Positions 46,764 to 55,506 are shown, counted from the first letter of the stretch. The stretch is 64,000 nt of DNA from Spirochaetota bacterium (GCA_023401595.1 JAEXDQ010000007.1:62001-126000), one strand, 5' to 3'. Program-made: numbers and translations. Notes: generated from the sequence alone by a model not told the origin.

Positions 46764-46820
46764 ATCGCCTCCAGTCCGATGTGGATATGAAAAAGTATAG
46801 GAACGCCCTGCTGTTTTCCT

Positions 46821-47978
46821 CTACTCCATGTAGGCGAAGTTTTGCTCCAAACAGGCGGTACTCATTCTTGCCGCGCCATATAACGCGCATCGGACGCAGG
46901 GGCTGGCTTGTCCGCTGAGCATCTGTTTTTGATATTCCAGAGGGGTCCTGCCTGTTTTCGCTTTGAATGCGGCGGCGAATTTGCTTGGGTTTTCGTATCC
47001 GACCGACAATGCCACTTCTGTTACCGACGCCTCTCCTGTGGAGAGTCTGCCGGCGGCGACCTGAATCCTGTAGTTCCGTAGATAATCGCCGATGCTGGCT
47101 CCATAGACAGTCTTGAAACCGGTCTTGAGCGTCGTTTCCGCTAAAGGGAACTGTTTCGAGAGTTGCTTGATCGTGATATGTTGTTCAATATTATCGACAA
47201 GGTACGCATGCACCCGTTTTATGATGTCCGCCTGCTGGCATGGTATATATGCGTCCCTCATATCGAATAACCATCCTTTCGGTGTGTGGTAGATGAAGTA
47301 CAGAAGTTCGAGGAGCTTCATCTTCAGATATGTCGGTCGGTATTCTTGCTGTATGTCATACATTTCAGAAAAAATATGTTCTATTTTATCGGTCGAGCGC
47401 ATGTAGAACGGCAATGCGTCGAGATTCAGCAGCTGCGGCAGTTTGTCCAACTCTATATCGAGGTCCTTGAGCTGCCGTTTCAGTTTGGGTTGTATCTTCG
47501 GCAGTTCGATCAATACTGTGATCCCGTAATAGTATCCGAGCGGAAAGCTTGGCCGGACGGGAAGAAAGCTTCTTCTGTGTACCGCCAAGTCCCCTTTTCC
47601 AAGATATGAGACTTTCCCGTCCTGTGCTGAACATTCAAAACGCCCCTCCTTGCAATGGTTTATCTCTATCATATCCATGTATGGACGTCCGTTGGAGGGG
47701 ATGTCCTTCATGGCGAATTCATTGTAGCTGAGCATGATGCCGGGGTATATTTCATAGCTCGTCATATAGCCGGTTCCCTGTCCTGAGAGAAAACGGTAGA
47801 CGGTACAGGAGTCCTTCCGTCCTACGACGAGGATCGAGGGTTCAAAACGTTTCCGTTCCGTCGGAGTCGGTTCCCGTACAGGGATGGAGCCGTCAAAGTC
47901 CTGTCCAAGGGCTTGTTTGGGATATTTGGGGCTGAACGATAGGGGATATTGTATATTTTTGTTAATGTTAACTAACAT
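46821..47978 (-). CDS. AraC-family transcriptional regulator
   Basis: A 385-residue regulator. The C-terminal ~100 residues carry the two AraC helix-turn-helix motifs (ITIKQLSKQFPLAETTLKTGFK and ASVTEVALSVGYENPSKFAAAFKAKTG), and the front ~280 residues are the ligand part without a clear named fold. ATG 47978 has no ribosome binding site, but no other ATG occurs in the next 70 codons. A small inverted repeat (gttaa-tg-ttaac, 47961-47972) lies in the first codons. It is followed by the ABC pair, which it probably controls, as in iron- or peptide-responsive clusters. Confidence 0.85.
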   Translation of the reverse strand: MLVNINKNIQYPLSFSPKYPKQALGQDFDGSIPVREPTPTERKRFEPSILVVGRKDSCTVYRFLSGQGTGYMTSYEIYPGIMLSYNEFAMKDIPSNGRPYMDMIEINHCKEGRFECSAQDGKVSYLGKGDLAVHRRSFLPVRPSFPLGYYYGITVLIELPKIQPKLKRQLKDLDIELDKLPQLLNLDALPFYMRSTDKIEHIFSEMYDIQQEYRPTYLKMKLLELLYFIYHTPKGWLFDMRDAYIPCQQADIIKRVHAYLVDNIEQHITIKQLSKQFPLAETTLKTGFKTVYGASIGDYLRNYRIQVAAGRLSTGEASVTEVALSVGYENPSKFAAAFKAKTGRTPLEYQKQMLSGQASPCVRCALYGAARMSTACLEQNFAYME

Positions 47979-48231
47979 AATTTTTATTATCTATTCACTT
48001 TGTTTTGCTGTAACAAAACTCGATTTGATGCTTAAAATATCGATATATATCAACATTTTATCATATTTTGCCAAAAATTAGCCGTTATTTTCTCATATGC
48101 CATAAAATATAAAAAGTTTCTATATGCTAATATTTTATCGATAGATACGAATTGATGCAACAATCCGGGATGGGACTTTAAAAACCGTATGGACAGTGGG
48201 CATGCCGTATGTGGAGGGTTTCGGAAGGGAG
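47979..48231. other. AT-rich promoter region before the AraC-type gene
   Basis: No gene is seen. The first ~180 bases are very AT-rich and hold the likely minus-strand promoter of the AraC gene (TTGTTA with GATAAT about 19 bp apart). The rest leads into the metK terminator. Confidence 0.45.
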
Positions 48232-48272
48232 AAAAAAAGGGGCGTTTCAAAATTGACTTTTGAAACAGCCCC
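48232..48272 (-). terminator. Rho-independent terminator of metK
   Basis: On the minus strand GGGGCTGTTTCAAAA and TTTTGAAACGCCCC form a stem with one bulged base, followed by seven T. It lies 33 bp after the metK stop. Confidence 0.9.
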
Positions 48273-48304
48273 TCGTCATGACGCCGCAGAACGGAATCAG
48301 TCCT

Positions 48305-49447
48305 CTACAGCGTTCTGATCTCTTCCCAAGGTACGCCGGCTTTACCGAAATGCCCATAGTTCATGCTTGCCCGGTAGATGGGGCGCAGCAGATCCAGGCT
48401 TTCTATGATACCCGCTGGCGAAAGGTTGAATTTTTCCTGGACGAGCTGCTCCAGCTCGCGATCATCGACGGTTCCGGTTCCGAAGGTCTCGACCAGGACG
48501 GAAATAGGGAACGGAACGCCGATCGCGTAGGAGAACTGTATTTCACAGCGTCTGCACAATCCCGCCGCCACGAGGTTCTTCGCCACATGTCGCGCCATAT
48601 AGGCCGCGGAACGGTCTACCTTCGACGGATCCTTTCCGCTGAACGCTCCGCCGCCATGCCGGCCCATGCCGCCATACGTATCCACGATGATCTTCCTGCC
48701 GGTAAGGCCGGTATCTCCATCGGGACCGCCAATGACGAACCTGCCTGTCGGATTGATGAAGAACCTGGTCGCGTCGTCCAGCATGCCAGTAGGGCCCAGC
48801 ACCGGTTTCACGACGGACTCCACAAGGAATTCCTCAATCTGCTCTCTCGTCGCTTCCGGCGCGTGCTGGTGTGATATGACGACGGAATCTATACGGACCG
48901 GCCGACCGGCCTTGTATACGACCGATACCTGGCTTTTCGCATCCGGCCGCAGCCAGGGCGCCGCCTTGCTTTTTCTCAGCTCCGCCGCTTTTCTGAGCAG
49001 CGCATGGGAATACATGATCGGCGCCGGCATCAATTCCGGAGTTTCGTCGCAGGCGTAGCCGAACATCATGCCCTGGTCCCCCGCTCCCTGTTCTCCGAAC
49101 AGACTGCTGTCTGCGGTGACTCCCTGTGAAATGTCCGGGGACTGCCGTTTTATCAGATTCTCGACGACGAGGGAGTCGGCGTCGAACCCACAGGCCGGAT
49201 CCGTGTATCCGATGTCGGCGACGACGGAACGGACGATCTCCTCAATATCGAGGCTTGCGTTCGTGGTGATCTCTCCGCCGACGATCACCCTATTGGTCGT
49301 CGCGAATACTTCACATGCGACCCTGCTGTATCTGTCCTGTGCAAGACAGGCGTCAAGGACCGCGTCCGCGATCTGGTCGCAGACTTTATCCGGATGGCCT
49401 TCGCTGACCGATTCCGAAGTGAATACATGAGTTCCTGTTTCAAGCAT
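48305..49447 (-). CDS. metK: S-adenosylmethionine synthetase
   Basis: MetK makes SAM from methionine and ATP. The 380-residue protein begins MLETGTHVFTSESVSEGHPDKVCDQ with the ATP-binding His, has the hexapeptide-like GAGDQGMMFGYA, and the P-loop-like GGGAFSGKDPSKVDRSAAY. ATG 49447 has AAGGA 9 bases upstream; the frame is open to 49516 but that part is the leader. A 5' leader of about 170 bases (49448-49621) holds a 19-codon ORF and alternative helices, so attenuation-like control is possible; no known SAM riboswitch motif was seen. Confidence 0.96.
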   Translation of the reverse strand: MLETGTHVFTSESVSEGHPDKVCDQIADAVLDACLAQDRYSRVACEVFATTNRVIVGGEITTNASLDIEEIVRSVVADIGYTDPACGFDADSLVVENLIKRQSPDISQGVTADSSLFGEQGAGDQGMMFGYACDETPELMPAPIMYSHALLRKAAELRKSKAAPWLRPDAKSQVSVVYKAGRPVRIDSVVISHQHAPEATREQIEEFLVESVVKPVLGPTGMLDDATRFFINPTGRFVIGGPDGDTGLTGRKIIVDTYGGMGRHGGGAFSGKDPSKVDRSAAYMARHVAKNLVAAGLCRRCEIQFSYAIGVPFPISVLVETFGTGTVDDRELEQLVQEKFNLSPAGIIESLDLLRPIYRASMNYGHFGKAGVPWEEIRTL

Positions 49448-49472
49448 TGCAGTTGTTCCTTTCCCCCAGAGA

Positions 49473-49582
49473 CCTACTTTACATAGCGTATCCATGTAAA
49501 AACCATGAGACGACATCGGTATAAAACCAATGAAGCAAATGAGACAAACACTTCTGGGAGATTAGCCACTGTAGAAAGTAGG
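49473..49582 (-). promoter_or_regulatory. metK leader with competing helices
   Basis: In the transcript, CCTACTTT (49582-49575) can pair over 8 bp with AAAGTAGG (49480-49473). The second arm overlaps the 3' arm of a local 7-bp hairpin, TTTACAT (49500-49494) with ATGTAAA (49484-49478). The two cannot form together, the hallmark of a switch or attenuator. A small GTCCT/AGGAC hairpin lies just upstream (near 49588-49602). Confidence 0.45.
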
Positions 49583-49621
49583 TGTAGCGTCCTTTTTGAG
49601 GACTGATACCAATGCGTTCAT
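49562..49621 (-). CDS. Candidate 19-residue leader peptide of metK
   Basis: A 19-codon ORF (begins MNALVSVLKKDATP, ends FYSG) starts at ATG 49621 with a strong ribosome binding site, GGGAGG, 7 bases upstream. Its stop is 114 bp before metK and in the same frame. It overlaps the 5' arms of the leader helices. No methionine run is present, so it is not a classic methionine leader; ribosome position could still shift the helices. It may also be the remains of a longer gene. Confidence 0.4.
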   Translation of the reverse strand: MNALVSVLKKDATPTFYSG

Positions 49622-49810
49622 CAACGCACCTCCCTTTTAGCAATTTTGTTTTGCGACGTCTGCAAGCTGGGGGGCTTTCAAATCGACGTCGTTACTGGAC
49701 GGTATCATACCATTCATTGAAAAACTGTACAAGAGCGAGTTTTACAGATCGTGTCGTTTGTATGAATCGGCTGGTGCTGTGTGCCGACCTTCGCCATATG
49801 GGCCCGATTG
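49622..49810. other. Gap between metK leader and DUF3795 gene
   Basis: A 189-bp stretch between two minus-strand genes. It probably contains the metK promoter; no well-matched -35/-10 pair is assigned. The paired words gacgtc (near 49656 and 49685) are a minor inverted feature. No gene is visible. Confidence 0.4.
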
Positions 49811-50239
49811 TCATGTCGAGGGGGCCGGCCGTTGGTCCTTGCTTCCGCATTCACTGCACCCGCCGCCATGGATGGAGACTACGCCGCCGCAAGCGGGACA
49901 GGCGAACCGGTCCTTTTCTCGTTCCATGAAGACTTCCGGCCCATGTTCCCTGACGAACATACTGTTGCCGACAAGGCTCGCTCCATATCGTGTATTGTAG
50001 CTCTTCTCAAGATATTTGATTCGTTTACAGGGATAGTCCTTGCATTCATGGCAATAGACGACACCTTTTTCAGCGATACAATCCTTGATTTTGCATTTCC
50101 TGCAATGTTCAGGTTTTCCCGCGTCTCCCCGCAGACAGCCTTCGCAGGGCTTTTTATGGGCGCAATGTGTATAACAGACCATGCAGTCCATACCGCAAGG
50201 AGCGAACATGATAGTCTCGATAACGTCCGGCATCTTCAT
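49811..50239 (-). CDS. Cysteine-rich DUF3795 protein
   Basis: A 142-residue protein with CGMDCMVCYTHC, CEGC, CRKCKIKDC, YCHECKDYPC and a C-terminal zinc-ribbon-like CPACGG..CSECG. The first part is the DUF3795 pattern, common in anaerobes, which presumably binds metal or Fe-S clusters; function is unknown. ATG 50239 has AAGGAG 8 bases upstream; the longer frame to 50299 overlaps toward the kinase gene. It follows the PfkB kinase by 64 bp on the same strand. Confidence 0.85.
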   Translation of the reverse strand: MKMPDVIETIMFAPCGMDCMVCYTHCAHKKPCEGCLRGDAGKPEHCRKCKIKDCIAEKGVVYCHECKDYPCKRIKYLEKSYNTRYGASLVGNSMFVREHGPEVFMEREKDRFACPACGGVVSIHGGGCSECGSKDQRPAPST

Positions 50240-50303
50240 TGGCCATTCTCCTTTTGGTTCGGCGACGCGTCTTCCCGCCTTCCGTCTCTGGCCTCGCATC
50301 CAT

Positions 50304-51320
50304 TCAGACGACGTTTCGCCACGCCTCTCCCTCGAGGAGCCGTCTCAGCTCAGCCGCCTTCTCCATTGAAAACTGCGCGCCCCTTTGGGTGATGATCTGT
50401 CCGGCGAGAATCGAAGCGATAGTCCCCGATTCCTCGATGCCCATGCCCTTGCACTGGCCGTACAGGAACCCTGCTGCGTATACATCCCCCGCGCCGGTGG
50501 TGTCCACCGGAACGACCGGTCCTTTCACCGGGATGGTCATGATTTCTCCCCTATAGGAGATGAAGGAACCACGTTTGCCGTTTTTGACAATGGCCGTCTC
50601 GCATAGTTTACCCATGCTCCGACAGCATTCGTAGGCGTCGTAGTTGTCGAACAGGATACGGGCTTCCTCGCTGTTGGCGAACACGACATCGCATTCATGC
50701 TTGATCAGATTGAGGAACGTCTCCCGGTACCGACCGACGGCGAAAGGATCCGCCACATCGAACGTCACCCTGGTCCCATTCATCTTCGCTTCATACAAAG
50801 CCTTCCGGATCGCCTGTTGCTGACAGGCCGTATCCCACATGTAGCCGGTGAAATGAAAGAAATCGGCCTGTCTGACTGAATCGAGGATGACATCGTTTTC
50901 CCCGTACTCCCTGTTCGCACCGAGATAGGTGTTCATGGTCCGTTCAGAATCCGGGGTCACGAGGATGATGGACGACCCGGTAGGTTCCGAGCATACCGCC
51001 AGTTCATTGTGGACATGCAGCTTGTTCAGGTTTTCTTTGTAGATGGTCCCATATTCGTCGTCGCCCACTTTGCCTGCTATCGTGGCGTCGATACCAAGTG
51101 CCGCCAGCGCGATGATCGTATTCGGGCAGGAGCCTCCGCAGGAATAGGAGGTTCGTTTGCCTTTCACATAGGAGACGAGTTCCGCACGCCGTTCCTTGGT
51201 GATCAGGTGCATCGTACCCTTGTGGATACCTAGTTCGGAGAGATCCTTGTCCTCGATGTTGACGATGACGTCTATCAGCGGGTTTCCTATTCCATAGACA
51301 CGGGCGGCTTCATCTTTCAT
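50304..51320 (-). CDS. PfkB-family carbohydrate/nucleoside kinase (adenosine kinase-like)
   Basis: A 338-residue ribokinase-fold enzyme. GGSCPNTIIALAALG and GKVGDDEYG are the PfkB first signature, and DTTGAGDVYAAGFLYG holds the catalytic Asp and anion hole. The N-terminus VYGIGNPLIDVIV is like adenosine kinases, so adenosine salvage is the first guess; other sugars are possible. ATG 51320 has no ribosome binding site; TATAAT lies only 4 bases before it (51325-51330), so the mRNA may be leaderless, or ATG 51362 may be the start (352 residues). It is divergent from murA. Confidence 0.85.
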   Translation of the reverse strand: MKDEAARVYGIGNPLIDVIVNIEDKDLSELGIHKGTMHLITKERRAELVSYVKGKRTSYSCGGSCPNTIIALAALGIDATIAGKVGDDEYGTIYKENLNKLHVHNELAVCSEPTGSSIILVTPDSERTMNTYLGANREYGENDVILDSVRQADFFHFTGYMWDTACQQQAIRKALYEAKMNGTRVTFDVADPFAVGRYRETFLNLIKHECDVVFANSEEARILFDNYDAYECCRSMGKLCETAIVKNGKRGSFISYRGEIMTIPVKGPVVPVDTTGAGDVYAAGFLYGQCKGMGIEESGTIASILAGQIITQRGAQFSMEKAAELRRLLEGEAWRNVV

Positions 51321-51482
51321 ACGAATTATAGTATACGCAAACCGGAGCCTTTTCAACGCCATGTTGTCGATAACATGATGGTTGTAAATTCACTTGTTCA
51401 CGGATAGGATGGAATAAGCTTCTTTTTGTTTATCGTCCCGCGGCTTCGTGGGAGAAGAAACGCGGGAGGAAAGGAGGGCGAG

Positions 51483-52769
51483 GTGAGCGTATATCGTATC
51501 AATGGTGGGATTCCTGTATCGGGTACCGTGCGGGTGAGCGGGAACAAGAACGCGGCCCTGCCGTGTATCGCCGCGACGCTTCTTACCGACGAGCCTGTAG
51601 TTCTTCGCAATATTCCGGCCATCGAGGATGTCTCGGTGATGCTTTCCCTGTTGCAATGCCTGGGGTCTACCGTCGTGTATCTGGATGGGCATTCTCTCCA
51701 GATTACCTCCGGCTCCCGCCAAGGGAGGCTTCCTTCCGAATTGTTCGACGCTGTCAGGGGGTCTATCCTTCTCGCCGGACCGTTGGCGGCCTCCACGGAA
51801 GGCGTCCGTTTGCCGCCTCCCGGCGGCGATGTGATAGGGCTTAGACGTCTGGACACCCATTTTATCGGTCTTTCTGCGTTGGGCGCCGCCTGTACTGTCG
51901 AAGGGGGAGGTCTCCTTCATATCCACGCCCCCGGACGGCTTCGTGGCGCCGATGTCTTTTTGGATGAAGCCTCCGTCACCGCGACGGAGAACGTCATTAT
52001 GGCGGCGGTCTCCGCAGAAGGGCGTACTGTGATCCGGAATGCGGCCAGCGAACCTCATGTGCAGGATTTGTGTACCATGCTCAACAGCATGGGCGCGTCT
52101 ATCAGCGGGATTGGATCGAACCTGCTGACGATTGAAGGGGTCGAAGGACTGCACGGCTGCGACTTCACCATCGGCTGCGATTTCATGGAGGTGGGTTCCT
52201 TCATTGGTCTTGCCGCGGCTACCAAGGGGGATATCTATATCGAAGGGGTCGATACCTATCAGTTTCCGATGATCCGTCTCGGTTTCTCACGCATCGGCGT
52301 CCGTTGGGAGGATGTCTCCCCTGATACAATCCATGTTCCGTTTGAACAAGAGAGAGTCCTTGCGAAGGACTTGGGCGGCAAGACCGCCAAGATCGACGAC
52401 GCCCCATGGCCGGGGTTTCCCGCCGATCTGTTGAGTATCATGACTGTCGTCGCTACGCAGATGGACGGCTCCATTTTGATTCATGAGAAGATGTTCGAAT
52501 CAAGAATGTTCTTCATAGACTGGCTGATACGCATGGGGGCTGATATCGTACTATGCGATCCTCATAGGGCGGTTGTGAACGGGCCGTGCAAGCTGCATGG
52601 AGCGATCGTCACCAGTCCCGACGTCCGCGCCGGCATGGCTTTGGTGATCGCCGCCCTCTGCGCCGACGGCAGGACCGATATACAGAACATCTATCAGATA
52701 GAGAGGGGCTACGAAGGGCTCGCCGGCAAGCTTCTGGCGTTGGGAGCCGATATCGAGCGGCTTGCCTAA
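51483..52769 (+). CDS. murA: UDP-N-acetylglucosamine 1-carboxyvinyltransferase
   Basis: MurA transfers enolpyruvate to UDP-GlcNAc in the first committed step of peptidoglycan synthesis. The 428-residue length fits. SGNKNAALPCIAATLLT contains the catalytic Lys-Asn pair. The loop usually carrying the fosfomycin-target Cys reads near residue 115 as PGGDVIGLRRLDTHF; Asp appears where Cys is usual (the CxxRP-type loop), which would predict fosfomycin resistance if the alignment holds. GTG 51483 has AGGAGG close upstream. It is divergent from the kinase. DnaA boxes lie behind it. Confidence 0.92.
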   Translation: MSVYRINGGIPVSGTVRVSGNKNAALPCIAATLLTDEPVVLRNIPAIEDVSVMLSLLQCLGSTVVYLDGHSLQITSGSRQGRLPSELFDAVRGSILLAGPLAASTEGVRLPPPGGDVIGLRRLDTHFIGLSALGAACTVEGGGLLHIHAPGRLRGADVFLDEASVTATENVIMAAVSAEGRTVIRNAASEPHVQDLCTMLNSMGASISGIGSNLLTIEGVEGLHGCDFTIGCDFMEVGSFIGLAAATKGDIYIEGVDTYQFPMIRLGFSRIGVRWEDVSPDTIHVPFEQERVLAKDLGGKTAKIDDAPWPGFPADLLSIMTVVATQMDGSILIHEKMFESRMFFIDWLIRMGADIVLCDPHRAVVNGPCKLHGAIVTSPDVRAGMALVIAALCADGRTDIQNIYQIERGYEGLAGKLLALGADIERLA

Positions 52770-52809
52770 CCCCTTGTTTATCAATAAATTCATGACTTTC
52801 AGCGATAAG

Positions 52810-53072
52810 TTATCCAACACTAGTACACAGGTTATCCACAACCTTTCGCAAGGGTTGTGGATAATGGTGTAAGAAGGGTTGTGAGATGTCATAGGCTTCA
52901 GTATTCTTGACACTGATTTGTTATGTGTATAATTTATTATTTTATAAGTAATTATATTGGATTATTTGCTTTTGTTTTAATGTAATTCTTATATAGTTTT
53001 TGTTATGTGAGAAGTGTAAAAAAAAGTCGTTCGTGAAGTTCTTTTTTGTCTGAAATACACAAGTTATCCACA
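52810..53072. other. DnaA-box cluster away from dnaA
   Basis: Three perfect DnaA boxes: TTATCCACA at 52832-52840, its reverse at 52856-52864, and TTATCCACA at 53064-53072. A partial box lies at 52810-52818. The first two are arms of a hairpin with a 12-bp perfect stem (52832-52843 / 52853-52864) and a 9-base loop. An AT-rich stretch (52915-53010) separates them from the third. No T run follows, so it is not a simple terminator. Confidence 0.7.
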
Positions 53073-53310
53073 AGTTGTAAAATAGACGGGAAATTGTTAC
53101 AAGTCTCATATAATACAAGAATTATCAATGAATTCCTTAGGCTTCTGCTATGGATGATTCAAAAAGCGGGTTGTGGAAATCTTGTTGTGACAAAGTTCTC
53201 CGGTAGTGGTGCGGGGATGTTTGTACATGCCGTTGCCATCGTCTGCGGCTATACCGCCCCACAGGTGCCCGAATACTGTTAGTCAAACCTTCGGATGGAC
53301 AAATAATTAA

Positions 53311-53427
53311 ACTGATATTTATCTACTCACTTCAGTGAAAGTTGTCAAAGATGCTGGACATGCTGATATTACTGACAATAGATATGTTGTTCTTGCTGGA
53401 CGTGCTATGCGGAAAAATCTAGGTTAA
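53311..53427 (+). pseudogene. Possible tyrosine recombinase C-terminal remnant
   Basis: The frame after a stop at 53308-53310 reads VKVVKDAGHADIT..NRYVVLAGRAM and ends at TAA 53425. GHADIT followed by an Arg-Tyr pair resembles the GHxxIxTTxxY end of tyrosine recombinases, one residue short. It has no start codon, no catalytic Arg boxes and only 38 codons, so it would be a dead fragment of an integrase. Chance similarity is quite possible. Confidence 0.3.
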
Positions 53428-53535
53428 ACAGTGTTTGCGGTGTATTATTAAAAATAACGAAACTGCCCTTGCGGGCAAAAAAGCTTATTATAATATTCAT
53501 CATGCTGTTCATCTTGGTCAAAAGGAGAAAACTCC

Positions 53536-53796
53536 ATGTCGGAATTAATTTCTTTTATTGTCGGGATTCTAGGAATCATCTTTTTCTTCATGATTTTCAG
53601 TCGGCTCGGTCGGACAGCTGATGCGACGGAAAAGACTGTCGCCTACCTAAAAGATATGGATAAGCGCATTGCCCGCATTGAAAAAAAACTTGAGGCTGAA
53701 GCTCTTGAGGTGTCCCTTGATTCCAAAACCGCCAATGGCAAAACAGTGGGGATTGAACCGCAAAAACAAAAGATTGAGTGGACTAAAGGTCGATAA
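53536..53796 (+). CDS. Small single-pass membrane protein with coiled coil, 86 aa
   Basis: Residues ~4-23 (LISFIVGILGIIFFFMIFSR) form one membrane helix. Residues ~30-58 (TEKTVAYLKDMDKRIARIEKKLEAE) have heptad character, and the tail is polar. AAAAGGAG sits about 8 bases before ATG 53536. No family is recognised. It is the first gene of the AT-rich pocket; composition is lower in G+C than that of murA. It could be a chance companion of a lost phage or plasmid segment. Confidence 0.75.
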   Translation: MSELISFIVGILGIIFFFMIFSRLGRTADATEKTVAYLKDMDKRIARIEKKLEAEALEVSLDSKTANGKTVGIEPQKQKIEWTKGR

Positions 53797-53889
53797 ACGA
53801 CCGATATAGGCTGAATGTCCATTTGTTGAATAATTTGAGGCTAAGCGGTGTTTAAACGGAGTTTAATCTAGAATACTCAATGGGGAGAC

Positions 53890-54456
53890 ATGAAAAAAAT
53901 ATTGTTGTCAGTTTGTGTGTTTTGTCTTTGTTTATGCGGATACGCGAAAAGTAACGAGAATCGCCCATTTGATTTTCGTTCCGTGAATTGGGGGATGAGT
54001 AGGTCTGAAGTATTCCATGCGGAAGATTCTTGGGCGTTCAATAGGGAATGGTCAGATAAATACACGTTGATATATGATATTGAAGTTGGTGAATATATAG
54101 ACAGTGTTTACTACTTTTTTAATAACGATGTGCTGATTTTGGCGGTGTATTATATCAATGATGAGTACCTAGAGTCATCGTACGCCTACGATGCACTTGC
54201 CGCCGATCTGACTGCAAAATATGGAAAGTCAACAAAAATGCGACAGTCTTGGGTTGATGATTTTGTTGCATCAGATCCGAAAGACTGGTATGGATGGCGG
54301 AGAGATGTTGATGATGGACTTGTTCAAAACGCTTCTTGTTGGGTCGCTGGAGATACTCACCTGTTCATCATGGACAACGGGTATACTTTTGGAATCTATT
54401 ACGCACCGAATGATAGGGCAGCAGTAATCAAGTCGGCTATCTTTTCTTTGCTATAA
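53890..54456 (+). CDS. Hypothetical exported protein, 188 aa
   Basis: MKKILLSVCVFCLCLCGYAKS is a signal peptide; the cysteines in it could allow lipoprotein processing but no clear LxxC box is seen. The body starts with FDFRSVNWGMSRSEVF, similar to small periplasmic proteins of unknown role in spirochaetes and bacteroidetes that begin with an F/W..WGM-S motif, and contains aromatic strands (YYFFNNDVLILAVYYIND). GGGGAG precedes the ATG closely. Lower G+C than the core genes. No function is known. Confidence 0.7.
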   Translation: MKKILLSVCVFCLCLCGYAKSNENRPFDFRSVNWGMSRSEVFHAEDSWAFNREWSDKYTLIYDIEVGEYIDSVYYFFNNDVLILAVYYINDEYLESSYAYDALAADLTAKYGKSTKMRQSWVDDFVASDPKDWYGWRRDVDDGLVQNASCWVAGDTHLFIMDNGYTFGIYYAPNDRAAVIKSAIFSLL

Positions 54457-54524
54457 AATGCGGACGATGGACTATGTCAAGGCGATTTCGAATCTGCAAA
54501 CTGTTAGGTTGATGAGATGTGTAC

Positions 54525-55421
54525 ATGAATACCGTTGATTTCCCGGAGTCTCGGATTATTTATAAATACCGTCCCTTATATTCTACATCACCAGAAAACA
54601 AAGATGAAACTACTGGTTTCCATCGGCATACTATAAGTCTTTTGACAAAAGGTGAGTTGTATTTTGCCGATCCTTTTGAATTCAATGATCCTTTTGATAC
54701 GCAATTTGAGATAGATATGGATATTTATGATATGAAAACATTCAAAACGGCTGTGTGTTTACATACAAATAAAATCCTTCTTGATTTCTGGCTTAGGTAT
54801 TATGACGGATGGGAAAATTGGTTAGCGTACTACAGAAACGGCTATATTAAAAAGGGATTTGTACAAAAAAACGAGAATGTATATAAGCATATGTTTCGTA
54901 TTTGTTCATTGACTAAAGTGTGTGACCATATTCTGATGTGGTCCCATTATGGAGCACAACATACAGGAATCTGCATCGGAATCAAAGTAGAAAAATACGA
55001 AAATGTTGACTGCCTTCATTGCAACCCATCCCAAGATTTTTTTAAAACTTGTACCATATTTAAAGACGGTTATATTCCTGTACATGATGTAGTATATCGT
55101 GATGAGAGGTTACCAAGGTATCGTTATCATTATGATCATCCAGATGAATTGAACAAATTTTTGCTAACGAAGTCAACGAATTGGCAGTATGAACAAGAAG
55201 TTCGTGCATGCGGAAGAGCTGATTATGGCGTAACTTACAAAACTCAAAAGAAAACCGTTGAACTGTGTGAAAAACAAATTGCTGAGATAATTTTCGGAGC
55301 TAGGGTAGATGTTGAAGATATTGAAAAAATCAAACGCATTTTAAGAAATCAATCTCAAATTAAATACTTCAAGATGAAGCAGAATCCGGACAGATACGCT
55401 CTTGATAGAATCCCCTTCTGA
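54525..55421 (+). CDS. DUF2971 domain protein
   Basis: A 298-residue protein. RIIYKYRPL, KGELYFADPFEFNDPFD, RICSLTKVCDHILMWSHYG and HTGICIGIKVE are the marks of DUF2971, found patchily across bacteria and often inside genomic islands and anti-phage loci; no activity is established. The sequence is AT-rich (many aaa, ttt codons) compared with the chromosome core, which suggests transfer. ATG 54525 is preferred; a GTG at 54519 adds two residues. There is no strong ribosome binding site. Confidence 0.85.
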   Translation: MNTVDFPESRIIYKYRPLYSTSPENKDETTGFHRHTISLLTKGELYFADPFEFNDPFDTQFEIDMDIYDMKTFKTAVCLHTNKILLDFWLRYYDGWENWLAYYRNGYIKKGFVQKNENVYKHMFRICSLTKVCDHILMWSHYGAQHTGICIGIKVEKYENVDCLHCNPSQDFFKTCTIFKDGYIPVHDVVYRDERLPRYRYHYDHPDELNKFLLTKSTNWQYEQEVRACGRADYGVTYKTQKKTVELCEKQIAEIIFGARVDVEDIEKIKRILRNQSQIKYFKMKQNPDRYALDRIPF

Positions 55422-55506
55422 AACCACGTTGAGTTAATTCTTCCATCCAAAACCCTGATTCTCATTTTGCTAGACTATAGACATCTCTGATACAGGAGGT
55501 GTCTAC

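Larger units (their letters stand above)
52770..53535. other. AT-rich gap after murA with DnaA boxes and a possible recombinase remnant
   Basis: About 770 bp without a convincing intact gene. The first 300 bp hold three perfect DnaA boxes and an AT-rich core (52915-53010). Bases 53311-53427 may be a recombinase tail. The rest shows no clear feature apart from the ribosome binding site of the following small gene. Confidence 0.6.

Noticed and set aside
49448..49680. Known SAM-responsive riboswitch upstream of metK
   Set aside because: I could not find the conserved SAM-I core or other known class signatures; only the competing helices are reported.
53046..53282. 78-codon open frame after murA
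   Set aside because: It starts at TTG with no ribosome binding site, runs through a DnaA box and has no protein-like pattern.
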